This document shows, one piece after another, positions 42,316-50,806 of a stretch of 64,000 bases of DNA (position 1 is the first letter of the stretch; each line of letters begins with the position of its first letter). Below the pieces are notes generated by a model. It made no database searches and had not been told where the DNA came from. It saw only the letters and a program-made list of their open reading frames with translations. Source of the stretch: Actinomycetota bacterium (lineage in GTDB: Bacteria > Actinomycetota > Acidimicrobiia > Acidimicrobiales > Aldehydirespiratoraceae); assembly GCA_029979265.1 (NCBI GenBank), contig JAPOHW010000016.1:1-64000 (forward strand), read 5' to 3'. The position numbers were made by a program, and so were the translations under genes.

Positions 42316-43076
42316 CGATCCACCGGTCTGTCTCCGATGCCGGCGTCCTCGAGCTGGTGATGGACAACCCGAAGGTCAATGCGCTCCCGATCGACGACAC
42401 ATACACGATCGCCGAGGTCCTCGACGAAGTGAAGCAGCAGCCAGAGATCCGTGCCGTGATCATCACGGCAACCGGACGAGGCTTCTGCGCAGGTGTGGAC
42501 ATCAAGGAGATGCAGGCGATGTCCGGCCACGAGGGGATCCTCGCAGTGAACCGGGCGTGTGCCGAGGCCTTTCGGGCGGTCTACGAATGTGCAGTCCCCG
42601 TGGTGTGTGCGGTCAACGACTTCTGCCTCGGAACTGGCATCGGCCTCGCCGGGTCTGCCGATGTCGTGGTGGCCGCCGAGGGTGCACGCTTCGGCCTTCC
42701 GGAGGTCGACAACGGTGCGCTGGGGGCCGCCACGCACCTTCGCCGTCTCGTCCCCGAAAAGCATGTCCGTTGGATGCTGTACAGCTGTGAGCCGGTTGCA
42801 GCGGAGCAACTGCTCGAGTGGGGCACCGTGTTGCGGGTGGTTCCGCTCGACGAGCTTGTCGACACCGCTCGCAACGTCGCCGGGACCATCGCGTCGAAGA
42901 GCGCCCCAGTGATTCGCGCCGCCAAGGCGTCGCTGAACGGCATCGATCACCAACCGATGGGCTCGTACCGCTTCGAGCAGGGGTTCACCTATGAGCTGAA
43001 CCTGCAGGGCCATGGTGACGAGGCCCGCAACGCGTTCCTACGGGGCGAACGCGATTCCAACGCGGCGGCAGACTGA
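42312..43076 (+). CDS. Enoyl-CoA hydratase/isomerase (crotonase) family
   Basis: 254-residue crotonase starting at the ATG overlapping the thiolase stop. ATGRGFCAGVDIKEMQAM is the first oxyanion-hole region, CLGTGIGLAGSADVVVAAEGARFGLPEV the second with the catalytic-glutamate segment. Hydration of an enoyl-CoA before the aldolase/thiolase step would make chemical sense of the operon. The last 39 bases overlap the end of the converging GHMP kinase gene. Confidence 0.92.
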   Translation: MTIHRSVSDAGVLELVMDNPKVNALPIDDTYTIAEVLDEVKQQPEIRAVIITATGRGFCAGVDIKEMQAMSGHEGILAVNRACAEAFRAVYECAVPVVCAVNDFCLGTGIGLAGSADVVVAAEGARFGLPEVDNGALGAATHLRRLVPEKHVRWMLYSCEPVAAEQLLEWGTVLRVVPLDELVDTARNVAGTIASKSAPVIRAAKASLNGIDHQPMGSYRFEQGFTYELNLQGHGDEARNAFLRGERDSNAAAD

Positions 43077-43949
43077 CGCTCCTGCTGCAGCGAGGGCATC
43101 ACCGATCTGGTCGATGTCACTGCCGGGGCGGGCCAGTGCGACGATCGAACCTCCACTGCCGCAGAGCTTGGCTGCACCGCCCATCGACCGAGCGACATCG
43201 ATGAGGTGGACATCGTTCTCGTCGACACCGAACATCGAGCACCGGAGGTCGAAATTCGCATCGACAGCATCAGCGAAGGTTGTGTGATCGCCGGCTTCGA
43301 GGGCGGCAGTGCCCCCCGTGGCGATCGTTGCGAACTCCTGCAACCGTCGGCGCAAGGTGTGATCCCCGGCCTGCACCTGCTCCCACACGGCGCGATGAGT
43401 CTCATCGGAAGGCTGACCGGCTCGAGTCGACCAGGCGATGAGCAGCGGGGGAACGAGCGTAGGGTCGATGGGGCGATGACGGCCGATGGGGTCAGGCCCG
43501 CTGAAATCCATCAGATGCAGGCCCCCGAGGGCTTGGATCACCCGGTCCTGGGGCCCGGCGACGATTCCGAGGTCGTCCCGTTCGACTGCCCACGCCACCC
43601 GTGCGATGTCGAGTGGTTCGAGTGCGAGGCCGTAGTACGAGTCGAGGGCCCGCAAGGTCGCCACGAGGATCGCACTCGAACCGCTGAGGCCCGACTGGAA
43701 TGGGACGTTCGTGCGCAGCGTCAGTGCACAGCCAGCTCGTCCGGCTGCAACCCGTTCGAATGCGCGGCGCTGCAACTCGGCTGCGTCGGAGAGGAAGGCA
43801 GGGGGTGCGTAGAAGGTGGTCGGGCTGATGTCGACGACCGTCTCGAACGTGTCGATGGTGGCGGCGAGCACCGTGCCTCCGTAGAGATCACCGGGGTTGC
43901 CGAGCAGCCCGACACGTGGTCGGGCACGTCCGGTTGCGGCGTGCTTCAT
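43038..43949 (-). CDS. GHMP-family kinase
   Basis: 303-residue small-molecule kinase (galactokinase-homoserine-mevalonate-phosphomevalonate fold). VGLLGNPGDLYGGTVLAATI is the N-terminal substrate region, FQSGLSGSSAILVATLRAL the ATP glycine-serine loop and AAKLCGSGGSIVALA motif 3. It resembles glucuronokinase-like and sugar kinases more than mevalonate kinase. The frame is open to 44339, but the upstream part is not protein-like, so the ATG at 43949 is used. Its 3' end overlaps the crotonase gene by 39 bases. Confidence 0.87.
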   Translation of the reverse strand: MKHAATGRARPRVGLLGNPGDLYGGTVLAATIDTFETVVDISPTTFYAPPAFLSDAAELQRRAFERVAAGRAGCALTLRTNVPFQSGLSGSSAILVATLRALDSYYGLALEPLDIARVAWAVERDDLGIVAGPQDRVIQALGGLHLMDFSGPDPIGRHRPIDPTLVPPLLIAWSTRAGQPSDETHRAVWEQVQAGDHTLRRRLQEFATIATGGTAALEAGDHTTFADAVDANFDLRCSMFGVDENDVHLIDVARSMGGAAKLCGSGGSIVALARPGSDIDQIGDALAAAGASVCRRVGIAFAP

Positions 43950-44046
43950 GGACAGACGCGCACGACAACGCCATGTCGAAACGTGGTGCGCAGCATCGGA
44001 TCGATGATCGGCCCCGTCATGCGCGCAACCTAGCAATCCGTAGCGC

Positions 44047-44064
44047 GCTCCCGACAACGGGAGC
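44047..44064. other. Short perfect hairpin before the haemoglobin gene
   Basis: gctcccg / cgggagc, 7-bp stem with loop acaa, in the gap between divergent genes. A second stem cgcctg / caggcg (44074-44088) follows and reaches the GTG start. They could be leader structures affecting translation; no known regulator site was recognised. Confidence 0.4.
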
Positions 44065-44087
44065 CGCAGGGTGCGCCTGACGCAGGC

Positions 44088-44519
44088 GTGAGTGGCGCTA
44101 CGGTGCCGGCCGTGGGCGAAGACATCACGGTCTACGAGGCGGCGGGTGGGACAACCTTCTTTGCCGGGCTCGTGGAACGGTTCTACGAACGGGTCGCAGT
44201 CGACGAAGTCCTGCGGCCGATGTATCCGAACGATCTTGCCGGGGCGAAGGATCGTCTCACCCTCTTTCTCGTCCAGTACTGGGGCGGCCCCACGACCTAT
44301 AGCGACCAGCGCGGGCATCCACGCTTGCGCATGCGGCACAATCCCTTTGCTGTCGACAGTGCTGCCCGGGATGCGTGGCTACGGGCGATGCTCGATGCGC
44401 TCGAGGAAGCACCGCCACCCGAGTCGGTCCGGTCTGCACTGGTCGAGTATTTCGTGCGATCGGCGGACTTCATGCGGAACACCCCCGATGCCCCCGCAGA
44501 GGGCGAGCCCCGGTTGTAG
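44088..44519 (+). CDS. glbO: Group II truncated haemoglobin (TrHbO)
   Basis: 143-residue 2-on-2 globin. Key residues are visible: TyrB10 in VERFYERV, Tyr at CD1 in LRPMYP, the proximal HisF8 in RLRMRHNPF, and TrpG8 in RDAWLRAML, the set typical of mycobacterial GlbO. QYWGGPTTYSDQRGHPR is the group II hallmark. It probably handles oxygen or peroxide/NO at low O2. Start is a GTG; in-frame GTGs at 44103 and 44112 are alternatives, and the first is partly within a hairpin. Confidence 0.93.
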   Translation: MSGATVPAVGEDITVYEAAGGTTFFAGLVERFYERVAVDEVLRPMYPNDLAGAKDRLTLFLVQYWGGPTTYSDQRGHPRLRMRHNPFAVDSAARDAWLRAMLDALEEAPPPESVRSALVEYFVRSADFMRNTPDAPAEGEPRL

Positions 44520-44676
44520 TTTGGGTTGCATGCGGGCCGAGGGCACCAGCTTCCTCGTCGTTCTGCGGCAGCAAAGGCGTTGAATCCGCCGGAAATGCTT
44601 GACTTCGGGCCCAAAATCGGTTCGCGTGTGATTTGTACCCTCCGCGAACGCCGTGGAATAGGCAAGGAGACGAAGA

Positions 44677-44952
44677 ATGAACAAGGGTGAACTTGTTGCA
44701 GCAATGGCCGAAGCGGCTGATGTGTCCCAGAAGGACGCAGGCGCCTGCCTCGACGCGATGTTCGACATCATCGCCGGTCAGGTATCGGCTGGAAACGAGG
44801 TTTCGATCACCGGTTGGATGAAGGTCGAGAAGGCCGCCACCAGCGCACGAGAGGGCCGCAACCCCCAGACGGGCGAGGCGGTCCACATCCCGGCCGGCAC
44901 CCGTACCAAGGTGAGCGTCGGCTCGAAGCTCAAGGCCGCAGGCAAGTCCTGA
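44677..44952 (+). CDS. hup: HU-family DNA-binding protein
   Basis: 91-residue histone-like nucleoid protein. MNKGELVAAMAEAADVSQKDA begins the helical body, and the flexible DNA-binding arm is AREGRNPQTGEAVHIPAGTR with the intercalating Pro; FSITG-type glycine is in EVSITGWMKVE. It lacks the long Lys/Ala-rich tail of mycobacterial HupB. A ribosome site aaggag is 6-11 bases before the ATG. Confidence 0.96.
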   Translation: MNKGELVAAMAEAADVSQKDAGACLDAMFDIIAGQVSAGNEVSITGWMKVEKAATSAREGRNPQTGEAVHIPAGTRTKVSVGSKLKAAGKS

Positions 44953-44973
44953 GCCTTCCTCCGAACGGAGTTC

Positions 44974-45014
44974 GCACCACGGGGGGTGGCAGGGGCCGCC
45001 CCCCGTTGCGGTGC
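44974..45014 (+). terminator. Strong hairpin after the HU gene
   Basis: gcacc-acgggggg ... ccccccgt-(tgc)-ggtgc: 5-bp and 8-bp stems separated by a small bulge, 21 bases past the stop, no T-run. Probably terminates the abundant HU transcript before fabZ. Confidence 0.55.
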
Positions 45015-45037
45015 GTGGTCGACCTCTCTGGCCGGTG

Positions 45038-45469
45038 ATGCTGCCTCGCCCCGAAGACATTCTCCCGCATCGTGCGCCGTTCTTGTTCGTCGACGAGTTG
45101 CTCGACTTGGTGCCCGGTGAGCGAGTCGCTGCAACCTGGCACCTCAGCGGTGACGAGTTGTTCTTCGCCGGGCACTTCCCGGGACGTCCCACATTGCCCG
45201 GCGTACTCATGTGCGAAGCGATCGCACAGGTCGGCGCCATTGCCGTGCTGTCCGACGAGCGCTACCACGGCAAACTGCCCTTGTTCGGAGGGCTCGACGG
45301 CGCCCGGTTCCGTCGGCAGGTCGGGCCGGGCGACACACTTGTCCTCGAAGCCGAGATGACGCGCCTGTCGGCGCGTGCCGGCAAAGGAACAGGCCGTGCC
45401 CTGCTCGACGGAAACGAAGCTGTCAGTTGCGATCTGATGTTTGTGATCGTCGACGCTGACGCAACCTGA
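45038..45469 (+). CDS. fabZ: 3-hydroxyacyl-ACP dehydratase FabZ
   Basis: 143-residue hotdog dehydratase of fatty-acid elongation. The catalytic His is in GHFPGRPTLPG and the Glu in CEAIAQVGA; LPHRAPFLFVDELLDL is the usual start. The ATG at 45038 is preferred over an upstream GTG. It faces the fabF end of the fab operon, so the type II dehydratase lies beside the rest of its pathway but on the opposite strand. Confidence 0.93.
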   Translation: MLPRPEDILPHRAPFLFVDELLDLVPGERVAATWHLSGDELFFAGHFPGRPTLPGVLMCEAIAQVGAIAVLSDERYHGKLPLFGGLDGARFRRQVGPGDTLVLEAEMTRLSARAGKGTGRALLDGNEAVSCDLMFVIVDADAT

Positions 45470-45493
45470 CTCGTCGCACCGAGAAGAACGGCG

Positions 45494-46672
45494 TTACGCG
45501 CCGGGACCGATCACGATCGTGCCGTTGTGGCCGCCGAAGCCGAAACTGTTCGACAGCGCCGGTGCGGGTTCCCAGTCGGCGGCGCTGCCCATGACGAAGT
45601 TGAGCGCCGGAAGTTCGGGATCGACGTTCTCGAGTCCCGCAGTGGGTGGCACCTGGCCCTTCCGCATGGCCAACACCACGGCGACTGCTTCGAGTGCACC
45701 GGCCGCGCCGAGCGCATGGCCGGTGACGCCCTTCGTCGATGTGACGAGCGGCCCTCCATCGGTACCGAACACCTTGGCAATCGCGGCAGCCTCAGCCGCG
45801 TCGTTTTTGTCGGTGCTGGTGCCGTGCGCATTGATGTGACCGACCTGATCCGGGGTGATCCCTGCGTCCTCCATGGCGAGCTGCATGCAGTTGACCGCAC
45901 CAGCGCCGTCAGGTGCCGGTGCGGTGATGTGGTGAGCATCGGCGGTCGAGGCCGAGCCCAGGAGTTCTGCAAAAATCGTGGCACCACGATCGACAGCCAT
46001 GTGCCACTCTTCGAGCACCAGAATGCCGCAGCCCTCGGAGATGGCGAACCCGTCGCGATCGATGTCGAACGGACGCGAGACGCCACTGTTGGACAGTGCC
46101 GTCATATTGCTGAATCCAGCGATGGCTGTCGGTGTCAATGGAGCTTCCGAACCGCCGGCAAGCACCACGTCGGCGCGGCCGTCGGCAACCATGCGGGCCG
46201 CATTCCCGATTGCGTGGGTGCCGGCGGCACAGGCAGTCACGGTGTTCTCGCACGGCCCCTGCCACCCGTATTTCATCGAGATGGCCGCTGCAGGTGCGTT
46301 GGCCATCATCATCGGAACCAGGAAGGGAGACACCCGTCGCTCACCCTTGTTGAGCCGGACCTCGATCTGCTCTTCCAACGTGCCGATGCCCCCCACGCCG
46401 GTCCCGATCAGCGTGGCCCGGCGCGCCGGATCGGCGGTGAGCTCACCGGCCATCTGGAGTGCCTGGGCGGCCGCAGCGAGGGCGTATTGGGTGCACGGAT
46501 CGCTGCGGCGAGCATCCTTAGGGTTGTCGAAATAGGGCGACGGATCCCAATCCACGATCTGACGCCAGCCCACGGGGGCTTCGCCCAGCAGACCGTCCCA
46601 GAAGGCTTCAGCTCCGATGCCCGCGCGGGCGACGACGCCGATGCCGGTGACTGCGACCCGTCGGCCTTGCAT
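45494..46672 (-). CDS. fabF: 3-oxoacyl-ACP synthase II FabF
   Basis: Condenses malonyl-ACP with a growing acyl-ACP. From the ATG at 46672 it is 392 residues. The catalytic Cys is in TVTACAAGTHAIG, the two His in INAHGTSTDKND and GVTGHALGAAGA; NSFGFGGHNGTIV at the end is canonical. The start overlaps the acpP stop by one base (TGATG), so it is coupled to acpP. Confidence 0.95.
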   Translation of the reverse strand: MQGRRVAVTGIGVVARAGIGAEAFWDGLLGEAPVGWRQIVDWDPSPYFDNPKDARRSDPCTQYALAAAAQALQMAGELTADPARRATLIGTGVGGIGTLEEQIEVRLNKGERRVSPFLVPMMMANAPAAAISMKYGWQGPCENTVTACAAGTHAIGNAARMVADGRADVVLAGGSEAPLTPTAIAGFSNMTALSNSGVSRPFDIDRDGFAISEGCGILVLEEWHMAVDRGATIFAELLGSASTADAHHITAPAPDGAGAVNCMQLAMEDAGITPDQVGHINAHGTSTDKNDAAEAAAIAKVFGTDGGPLVTSTKGVTGHALGAAGALEAVAVVLAMRKGQVPPTAGLENVDPELPALNFVMGSAADWEPAPALSNSFGFGGHNGTIVIGPGA

Positions 46673-46902
46673 CAGAGCTTGGAGGTGACGAGATCGAAGG
46701 CGGCTTGGATGGTGTTGACGCCCTCGAGCTCCTCTTCCTCGACGTTCACGTCGAATTCTTCCTCGAGCGCCATGACAAGCTCGACAAGGTCGAGACTGTC
46801 GGCGTCGAGGGACTCGAACGTCGCATCGGGAACGACCTGAGCCTCGTCGACGCTCAAGACGTCGACGGCACACTTCTTGAAACGGTCGAAGTTGTCACTC
46901 AC
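46672..46902 (-). CDS. acpP: Acyl carrier protein
   Basis: 76-residue acidic carrier; phosphopantetheine is attached to Ser36 in LDADSLDLVELVM. Size and helix pattern are typical. It lies between fabG and fabF, 79 bases below the fabG stop, with its own ribosome site (gaggaatg-type) before the ATG. Confidence 0.96.
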   Translation of the reverse strand: MSDNFDRFKKCAVDVLSVDEAQVVPDATFESLDADSLDLVELVMALEEEFDVNVEEEELEGVNTIQAAFDLVTSKL

Positions 46903-46981
46903 TGCATTCCTCCATTGGTTTGGAGATCACGCTGCAGAGGCGTGATCGAAAGGCCTGTATCGGCGATCCGAAGGCTACTGA

Positions 46982-47692
46982 TCAACCCATCGAGAGGCCA
47001 CCATCGATCGGCAAAACGGTGCCGGTGATGTAGCCCGCCGACTCAGAGGCCAGGAACTCAACCGCTGCAGCGATCTCGTCGGGTTGGCCGAGGCGACCGA
47101 TGGGAACGGCCCGCTCGAAGGCAGCGCGTTGCTCATCAGAGAGTTCCATCAACATGTCGGTCACGATCGGCCCGGGACACACGACGTTGGCGGTGATTCC
47201 CCTCGACGAGAACTCCTTGGCGAATGTCCGGGCCATACCGATCAGGCCGGCTTTCGACGCCGAATAGTTGGCCTGGCCGGGCTGACCGCCGAGTCCTGAG
47301 ATCGACGAGATGAAGATCATTCGGCCCCACCGCCCGCGCATCATGCCTTTGGAGACCCGCTTCGCAACACGAAAGCTGCCCGTGAGGTTGGCGTCGACGA
47401 CCGCCGTGAACTCGTCGTCGCTCATCCGGAGGATGAGTCCATCCTTGGTGATGCCGGCGTTCGAGACGAGCACCTCGACGTTTCCGAGCTTCGCCTCGAC
47501 CTCGCTGACGGCGGCGTCGACAGAGTCGGGATCGGTGACGTCGGCCTTCACCACGAGGAGGCCGTCGGCATCGTCGGCCTTGCCCGAACGCGAGGTGATT
47601 GCGACCTGATGTCCGGCGGCAGCCAGTCGAGTCGCGATGGCGTGACCGATCCCTCGGTTGCCTCCGGTCACGAGAACAACGCGATCGCTCAC
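46982..47692 (-). CDS. fabG: 3-oxoacyl-ACP reductase FabG
   Basis: 236-residue NADPH-dependent SDR. VTGGNRGIGHAIATRLAAAG, SNAGITKDGLILRMSD, the catalytic ISSISG Ser and YSASKAGLIGMARTFAKE Tyr/Lys, and GYITGTVLPIDGGLSMG at the C-terminus are the FabG signature set. It overlaps fabH by four bases. The second reductive step gene fabI is not in the window. Confidence 0.94.
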   Translation of the reverse strand: MSDRVVLVTGGNRGIGHAIATRLAAAGHQVAITSRSGKADDADGLLVVKADVTDPDSVDAAVSEVEAKLGNVEVLVSNAGITKDGLILRMSDDEFTAVVDANLTGSFRVAKRVSKGMMRGRWGRMIFISSISGLGGQPGQANYSASKAGLIGMARTFAKEFSSRGITANVVCPGPIVTDMLMELSDEQRAAFERAVPIGRLGQPDEIAAAVEFLASESAGYITGTVLPIDGGLSMG

Positions 47693-48609
47693 CAGCGCAC
47701 CACCACACTGCCCCAGGCCATGCCGGCACCGAAGCCTGTCATGACGACGATCTTGCCGGGTTGAAGCGCTCCGGCCTCGTTGGCGGCGGCCATGGCGAGC
47801 GGAATGCTCGCAGCCGAGGTGTTGCCGGTGTGTTCGAGCACGTTGTGGGTCTTCTCCATCGGGATGTCGAGACGGCTGCAGACGGCTTCGATGATACGGA
47901 CATTCGCCTGGTGAGGAAGGACCACGTCGATATCAGAGGGGGTCAGGCCCGCCTGGTCGAGAGCATTCTTGACCGACTGGGTGACGGCACGAACCGCTCG
48001 TTTGAAGACTTCGCGGCCCTCCATGACGATCGTGTCGGCATGGTTGCAATAGAGGATCTCACGGAGATCGCCTGCGACGCCGAAGTCCTGCCCGAGGAGG
48101 TCACCTTGCTCGTGTCGTTCGAGAACGGCGGCACCGGCACCATCCCCGAACAGAATCGCCGTTCCCCGGTCGGTCCAGTCGACGACCTTCGACATCGCAT
48201 CGGCTCCGACGACGAGCACGCGGTTGGGACCACCCGGTGCGAGCATCAGGCCGAAGGCGGCTGCGTAGCCGTAGGCGAAACCGGCGCAGGCAGCGTTGAT
48301 GTCCATGCTTCCGCAGGTGAGGCCGAGTCCGCGGGTGATCTGGGTGCTGGTCGCTGGAATGACTTGATCCGGTGTGCAGGTGGCGAGCAGCACGAAGTCG
48401 ATGTCACCGGCACCGATGCCTGCGTCCTCGATCGCTTTCGTGGCCGCGTCGAGTCCCATCTCGCTGGTGACGCCGCTCACGCGTCGTTCCCCGATCCCGG
48501 AACGCTCACGGATCCACGCATCGGAGGTATCCATGCGCTGCTCGAGGTCGTGGTTCGTGACAATCGTCGGGGGAAGCGACGTGCCGATCCCTGCGATGCG
48601 GATCGTCAT
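47689..48609 (-). CDS. fabH: 3-oxoacyl-ACP synthase III FabH
   Basis: Starts fatty-acid synthesis by condensing acyl-CoA with malonyl-ACP. 306 residues. Cys in MDINAACAGFAYG, His in LPHQANVRII and Asn in EHTGNTSAASIP form the catalytic triad; GIGTSLPPTIVTNHDLEQRM is the N-terminus. Overlaps both neighbours by four bases (fabD upstream, fabG downstream). Confidence 0.95.
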   Translation of the reverse strand: MTIRIAGIGTSLPPTIVTNHDLEQRMDTSDAWIRERSGIGERRVSGVTSEMGLDAATKAIEDAGIGAGDIDFVLLATCTPDQVIPATSTQITRGLGLTCGSMDINAACAGFAYGYAAAFGLMLAPGGPNRVLVVGADAMSKVVDWTDRGTAILFGDGAGAAVLERHEQGDLLGQDFGVAGDLREILYCNHADTIVMEGREVFKRAVRAVTQSVKNALDQAGLTPSDIDVVLPHQANVRIIEAVCSRLDIPMEKTHNVLEHTGNTSAASIPLAMAAANEAGALQPGKIVVMTGFGAGMAWGSVVVRW

Positions 48610-49805
48610 GAGGATGTTCTCAACCAGGCAATGGGTTGACGGGAGGTCACCCGTTCACCGTCGTAGGCCAACACTCCCATGATCTGCCCCTCGAACGAGC
48701 TGACGACATCTTGCCCGTTGACGGTACCGAGCACTTGACCGATCCCGATCCGTTGTCCCTCGGCGCACCCGTCACCGAGCGAAAAGATCCCCGCCGCAGG
48801 GGAGACAACCATGCGTTCCGTCGCGAAGAGATGCTCACCTTCAAGGACGGGTGTTGCCGCCGCGTCAGCGGCAGTGTCCGTCTCCTTGGCGCCTGCGAGG
48901 GTCTCGAGCAAGCTGTCGATCTCCGCAGGCGTCTGCACACTGCAGCGTCCGGCGGTCTTCACCGCTCGCTTGACGAGGCCGGTGAGGACGGTGCCGGGCC
49001 CGAGTTCCACAAAGGTCGTGAAGCCATCGGTCTCGAGCGCCCGCAGCGTCTGACGCCAGCGGACCGGTGACGTGAGCTGTGCACCGAGCAAGTCGGGAAA
49101 GTCGGCGGAATCGGTGTGCGCCATTGCGTCGACATTGCAATACACCGCCTGCTCGGCAGTGCGGAACTCGACTTGATCGATGGCTTTGCGGAGGCGATCG
49201 CGCGCCGGGGCCATCAGGGGTGAATGAAAGGCGCCGCCAACCGAAAGACGCATGGCCCGCTTGGCCCCCAGTTCCTTTGCGGTGTCGCAGGCCCGGTCGA
49301 GATCGTCAGGTGACCCGGCGATCACGACCTGACCGGGTGCGTTGTAGTTGGCGATCCACGCATTCCCGGCAGTTTTTTGGCACGCAATGTCCACCTGGTC
49401 GTCTTCGAGACCAAGGATCGCCGCCATCGTGCCGTCCTGCTCGTCAGCGGCGGCCTGCATGGCATCGCCGCGTTCGTTGACGAGCTTGACTGCGTCGGCG
49501 AAGTCGAGAACACCGGCGGCGGCCAGTGCTGAATACTCGCCGAGTGAGTGGCCGGCGTGGGCGGCTGCTTCGGCACCGGTGCGGCTGACCGCATCGAGGA
49601 CGACCATGCTCGTGACGAAGGTGGCGAGCTGTGCGTTGCGGGTTCTGGTGAGTTCGCCCTGTTCGGTGTCCAACAGGAGTGTCGAAATGTCCCGACTTGT
49701 GGCGTCGGATGCTTCTTCGACGAGTTCCCACGATGGATGGTCGACCCACGCGGCTCCCATTCCCGGAGCCTGAGAACCCTGCCCGGGGTAGGTGAAAACG
49801 ATCAT
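48606..49805 (-). CDS. fabD: Malonyl-CoA:ACP transacylase FabD with C-terminal biotinyl-like domain
   Basis: Loads malonyl groups on ACP. The ATG at 49805 gives 399 residues, about 90 more than usual. Residues 1-~300 are the acyltransferase: TYPGQGSQAPGMG, the nucleophile Ser87 in GHSLGEYSA, the His in FHSPLM and the GPGTVLTGL end. A linker (KETDTAADAAATP) leads to residues ~330-399, which read as a biotinyl/lipoyl-type barrel: VVSPAAGIFSLGDG, GQRIGIGQVLGTVNGQDVV, GQIMGVLAYDGERV. The lysine of the MKM-type turn is replaced (VNGQ), so it is not a modification site. First gene of the fab operon. Confidence 0.92.
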   Translation of the reverse strand: MIVFTYPGQGSQAPGMGAAWVDHPSWELVEEASDATSRDISTLLLDTEQGELTRTRNAQLATFVTSMVVLDAVSRTGAEAAAHAGHSLGEYSALAAAGVLDFADAVKLVNERGDAMQAAADEQDGTMAAILGLEDDQVDIACQKTAGNAWIANYNAPGQVVIAGSPDDLDRACDTAKELGAKRAMRLSVGGAFHSPLMAPARDRLRKAIDQVEFRTAEQAVYCNVDAMAHTDSADFPDLLGAQLTSPVRWRQTLRALETDGFTTFVELGPGTVLTGLVKRAVKTAGRCSVQTPAEIDSLLETLAGAKETDTAADAAATPVLEGEHLFATERMVVSPAAGIFSLGDGCAEGQRIGIGQVLGTVNGQDVVSSFEGQIMGVLAYDGERVTSRQPIAWLRTSS

Positions 49806-49974
49806 GACAGCGGTGCCTTCCAACAGGGGAGCGGACGCGTCGGGTTCCGCCTGGTGTTCCGACCTCCCAGCGTTGCCGAACGTTTCATTACCGGCGAGTA
49901 GATCGACGTGGAATCTGTCACGGCCTCGGGACGGTACGCTACCGGTCGTCCTGCTCTTGGCGGACGATCACCTG

Positions 49975-50060
49975 GCCCGGGTGGTGGAATTGGCAGACAC
50001 GGCGGACTCAAAATCCGCTGCTCCTAGAGCGTGCGGGTTCAAGTCCCGCCCCGGGTACCA
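49975..50060 (+). tRNA. trnL-CAA: tRNA-Leu (anticodon CAA)
   Basis: Class II tRNA with a long variable arm. The acceptor stem is gcccggg (49975-49981) with cccgggt, the anticodon stem gcgga/tccgc encloses ctcaaaa with anticodon CAA, the T arm is gcgggttcaagtcccgc, and CCA is encoded at the end. It reads UUG leucine codons. Placed between the fab operon start and a small membrane protein gene. Confidence 0.95.
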
Positions 50061-50158
50061 CTGGACGTTTCGGCTGTGCTCGACGTTGCAGAGCATGGAC
50101 CTGTGCAGGCGGGTGCCGAGCGGATCCTTCCGGCCCGGGAGGGGTACCGTCCAGTGCT

Positions 50159-50728
50159 GTGACTGATCCGGTAGCCGTCGATCCTGCAGCCCAGGCGCTC
50201 CAGCGAGCAAGGGTGTTGCTGCTGATCGCCCTCCCAGTCGTGTTGCTGTTCGGGGCGTTTCTCTGGCAGGTCGATTCACGTGGCCTGATGACGTTGCTTC
50301 CGACCATGTGGGGCGTCGTCGCCGGGCCGCCGCTCGTTGCGGTCCTCCATACCCAGCACCGACGGGCGCGGCGGGTCGAACCGGCATTCGATCCCGTGGT
50401 GCTTGCTCGCTCGGGAAGCTATGCAGCGGGAGCGTTGATGGGGTTCTTTGCCCTCGGCTACCTCGGTCTTTTGCTCGGTGCTCCTCTCGTCATTGCCGCA
50501 GGAGCGACCTTCGCGCTTGCCTGGGTGCGCGTCGAAGGGCCCGAGACGATCCTTGTTCGTTCGATCGGGGCGACTGTGCCAGTCCTGGTGTTCGTCGGGG
50601 GTCTCACGGTTGCTGAGCGACCGATCGTGGCGTTCGTGCTCTTCGCCATGTCGGCGTCGGCGCTGCTTCGGCTGGCGATCATGCGGCGACGCTCCCCATC
50701 CGGCCCGAGGCCCGGCGCTGGAGCGTGA
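50159..50728 (+). CDS. Small multi-pass membrane protein of unknown function
   Basis: 189 residues from a GTG at 50159 (no better start). About five hydrophobic spans: VLLLIALPVVLLFGAFLW, MTLLPTMWGVVAGPPLVAVL, GALMGFFALGYLGLLLG (with the following APLVIAAGATFALAWV), IGATVPVLVFVGGLTVA and PIVAFVLFAMSASALLRLAI. The C-terminus is basic and cytoplasmic (MRRRSPSGPRP). No family recognised. Confidence 0.7.
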   Translation: MTDPVAVDPAAQALQRARVLLLIALPVVLLFGAFLWQVDSRGLMTLLPTMWGVVAGPPLVAVLHTQHRRARRVEPAFDPVVLARSGSYAAGALMGFFALGYLGLLLGAPLVIAAGATFALAWVRVEGPETILVRSIGATVPVLVFVGGLTVAERPIVAFVLFAMSASALLRLAIMRRRSPSGPRPGAGA

Positions 50729-50806
50729 TCGTCGCTGCTCGACGGTTGTGGCGGCGCTTCGGGTGCGCCGCGATCGGGCCGTTTTGGCGGTGGTAGCATC
50801 CTCCGC

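Noticed and set aside
44581..44676. HU promoter with TTGACT at 44599
   Set aside because: No acceptable -10 hexamer lies 16-19 bases downstream, so I do not call it.
45527..46840. 437-codon plus-strand frame
   Set aside because: Antisense to fabF and acpP.
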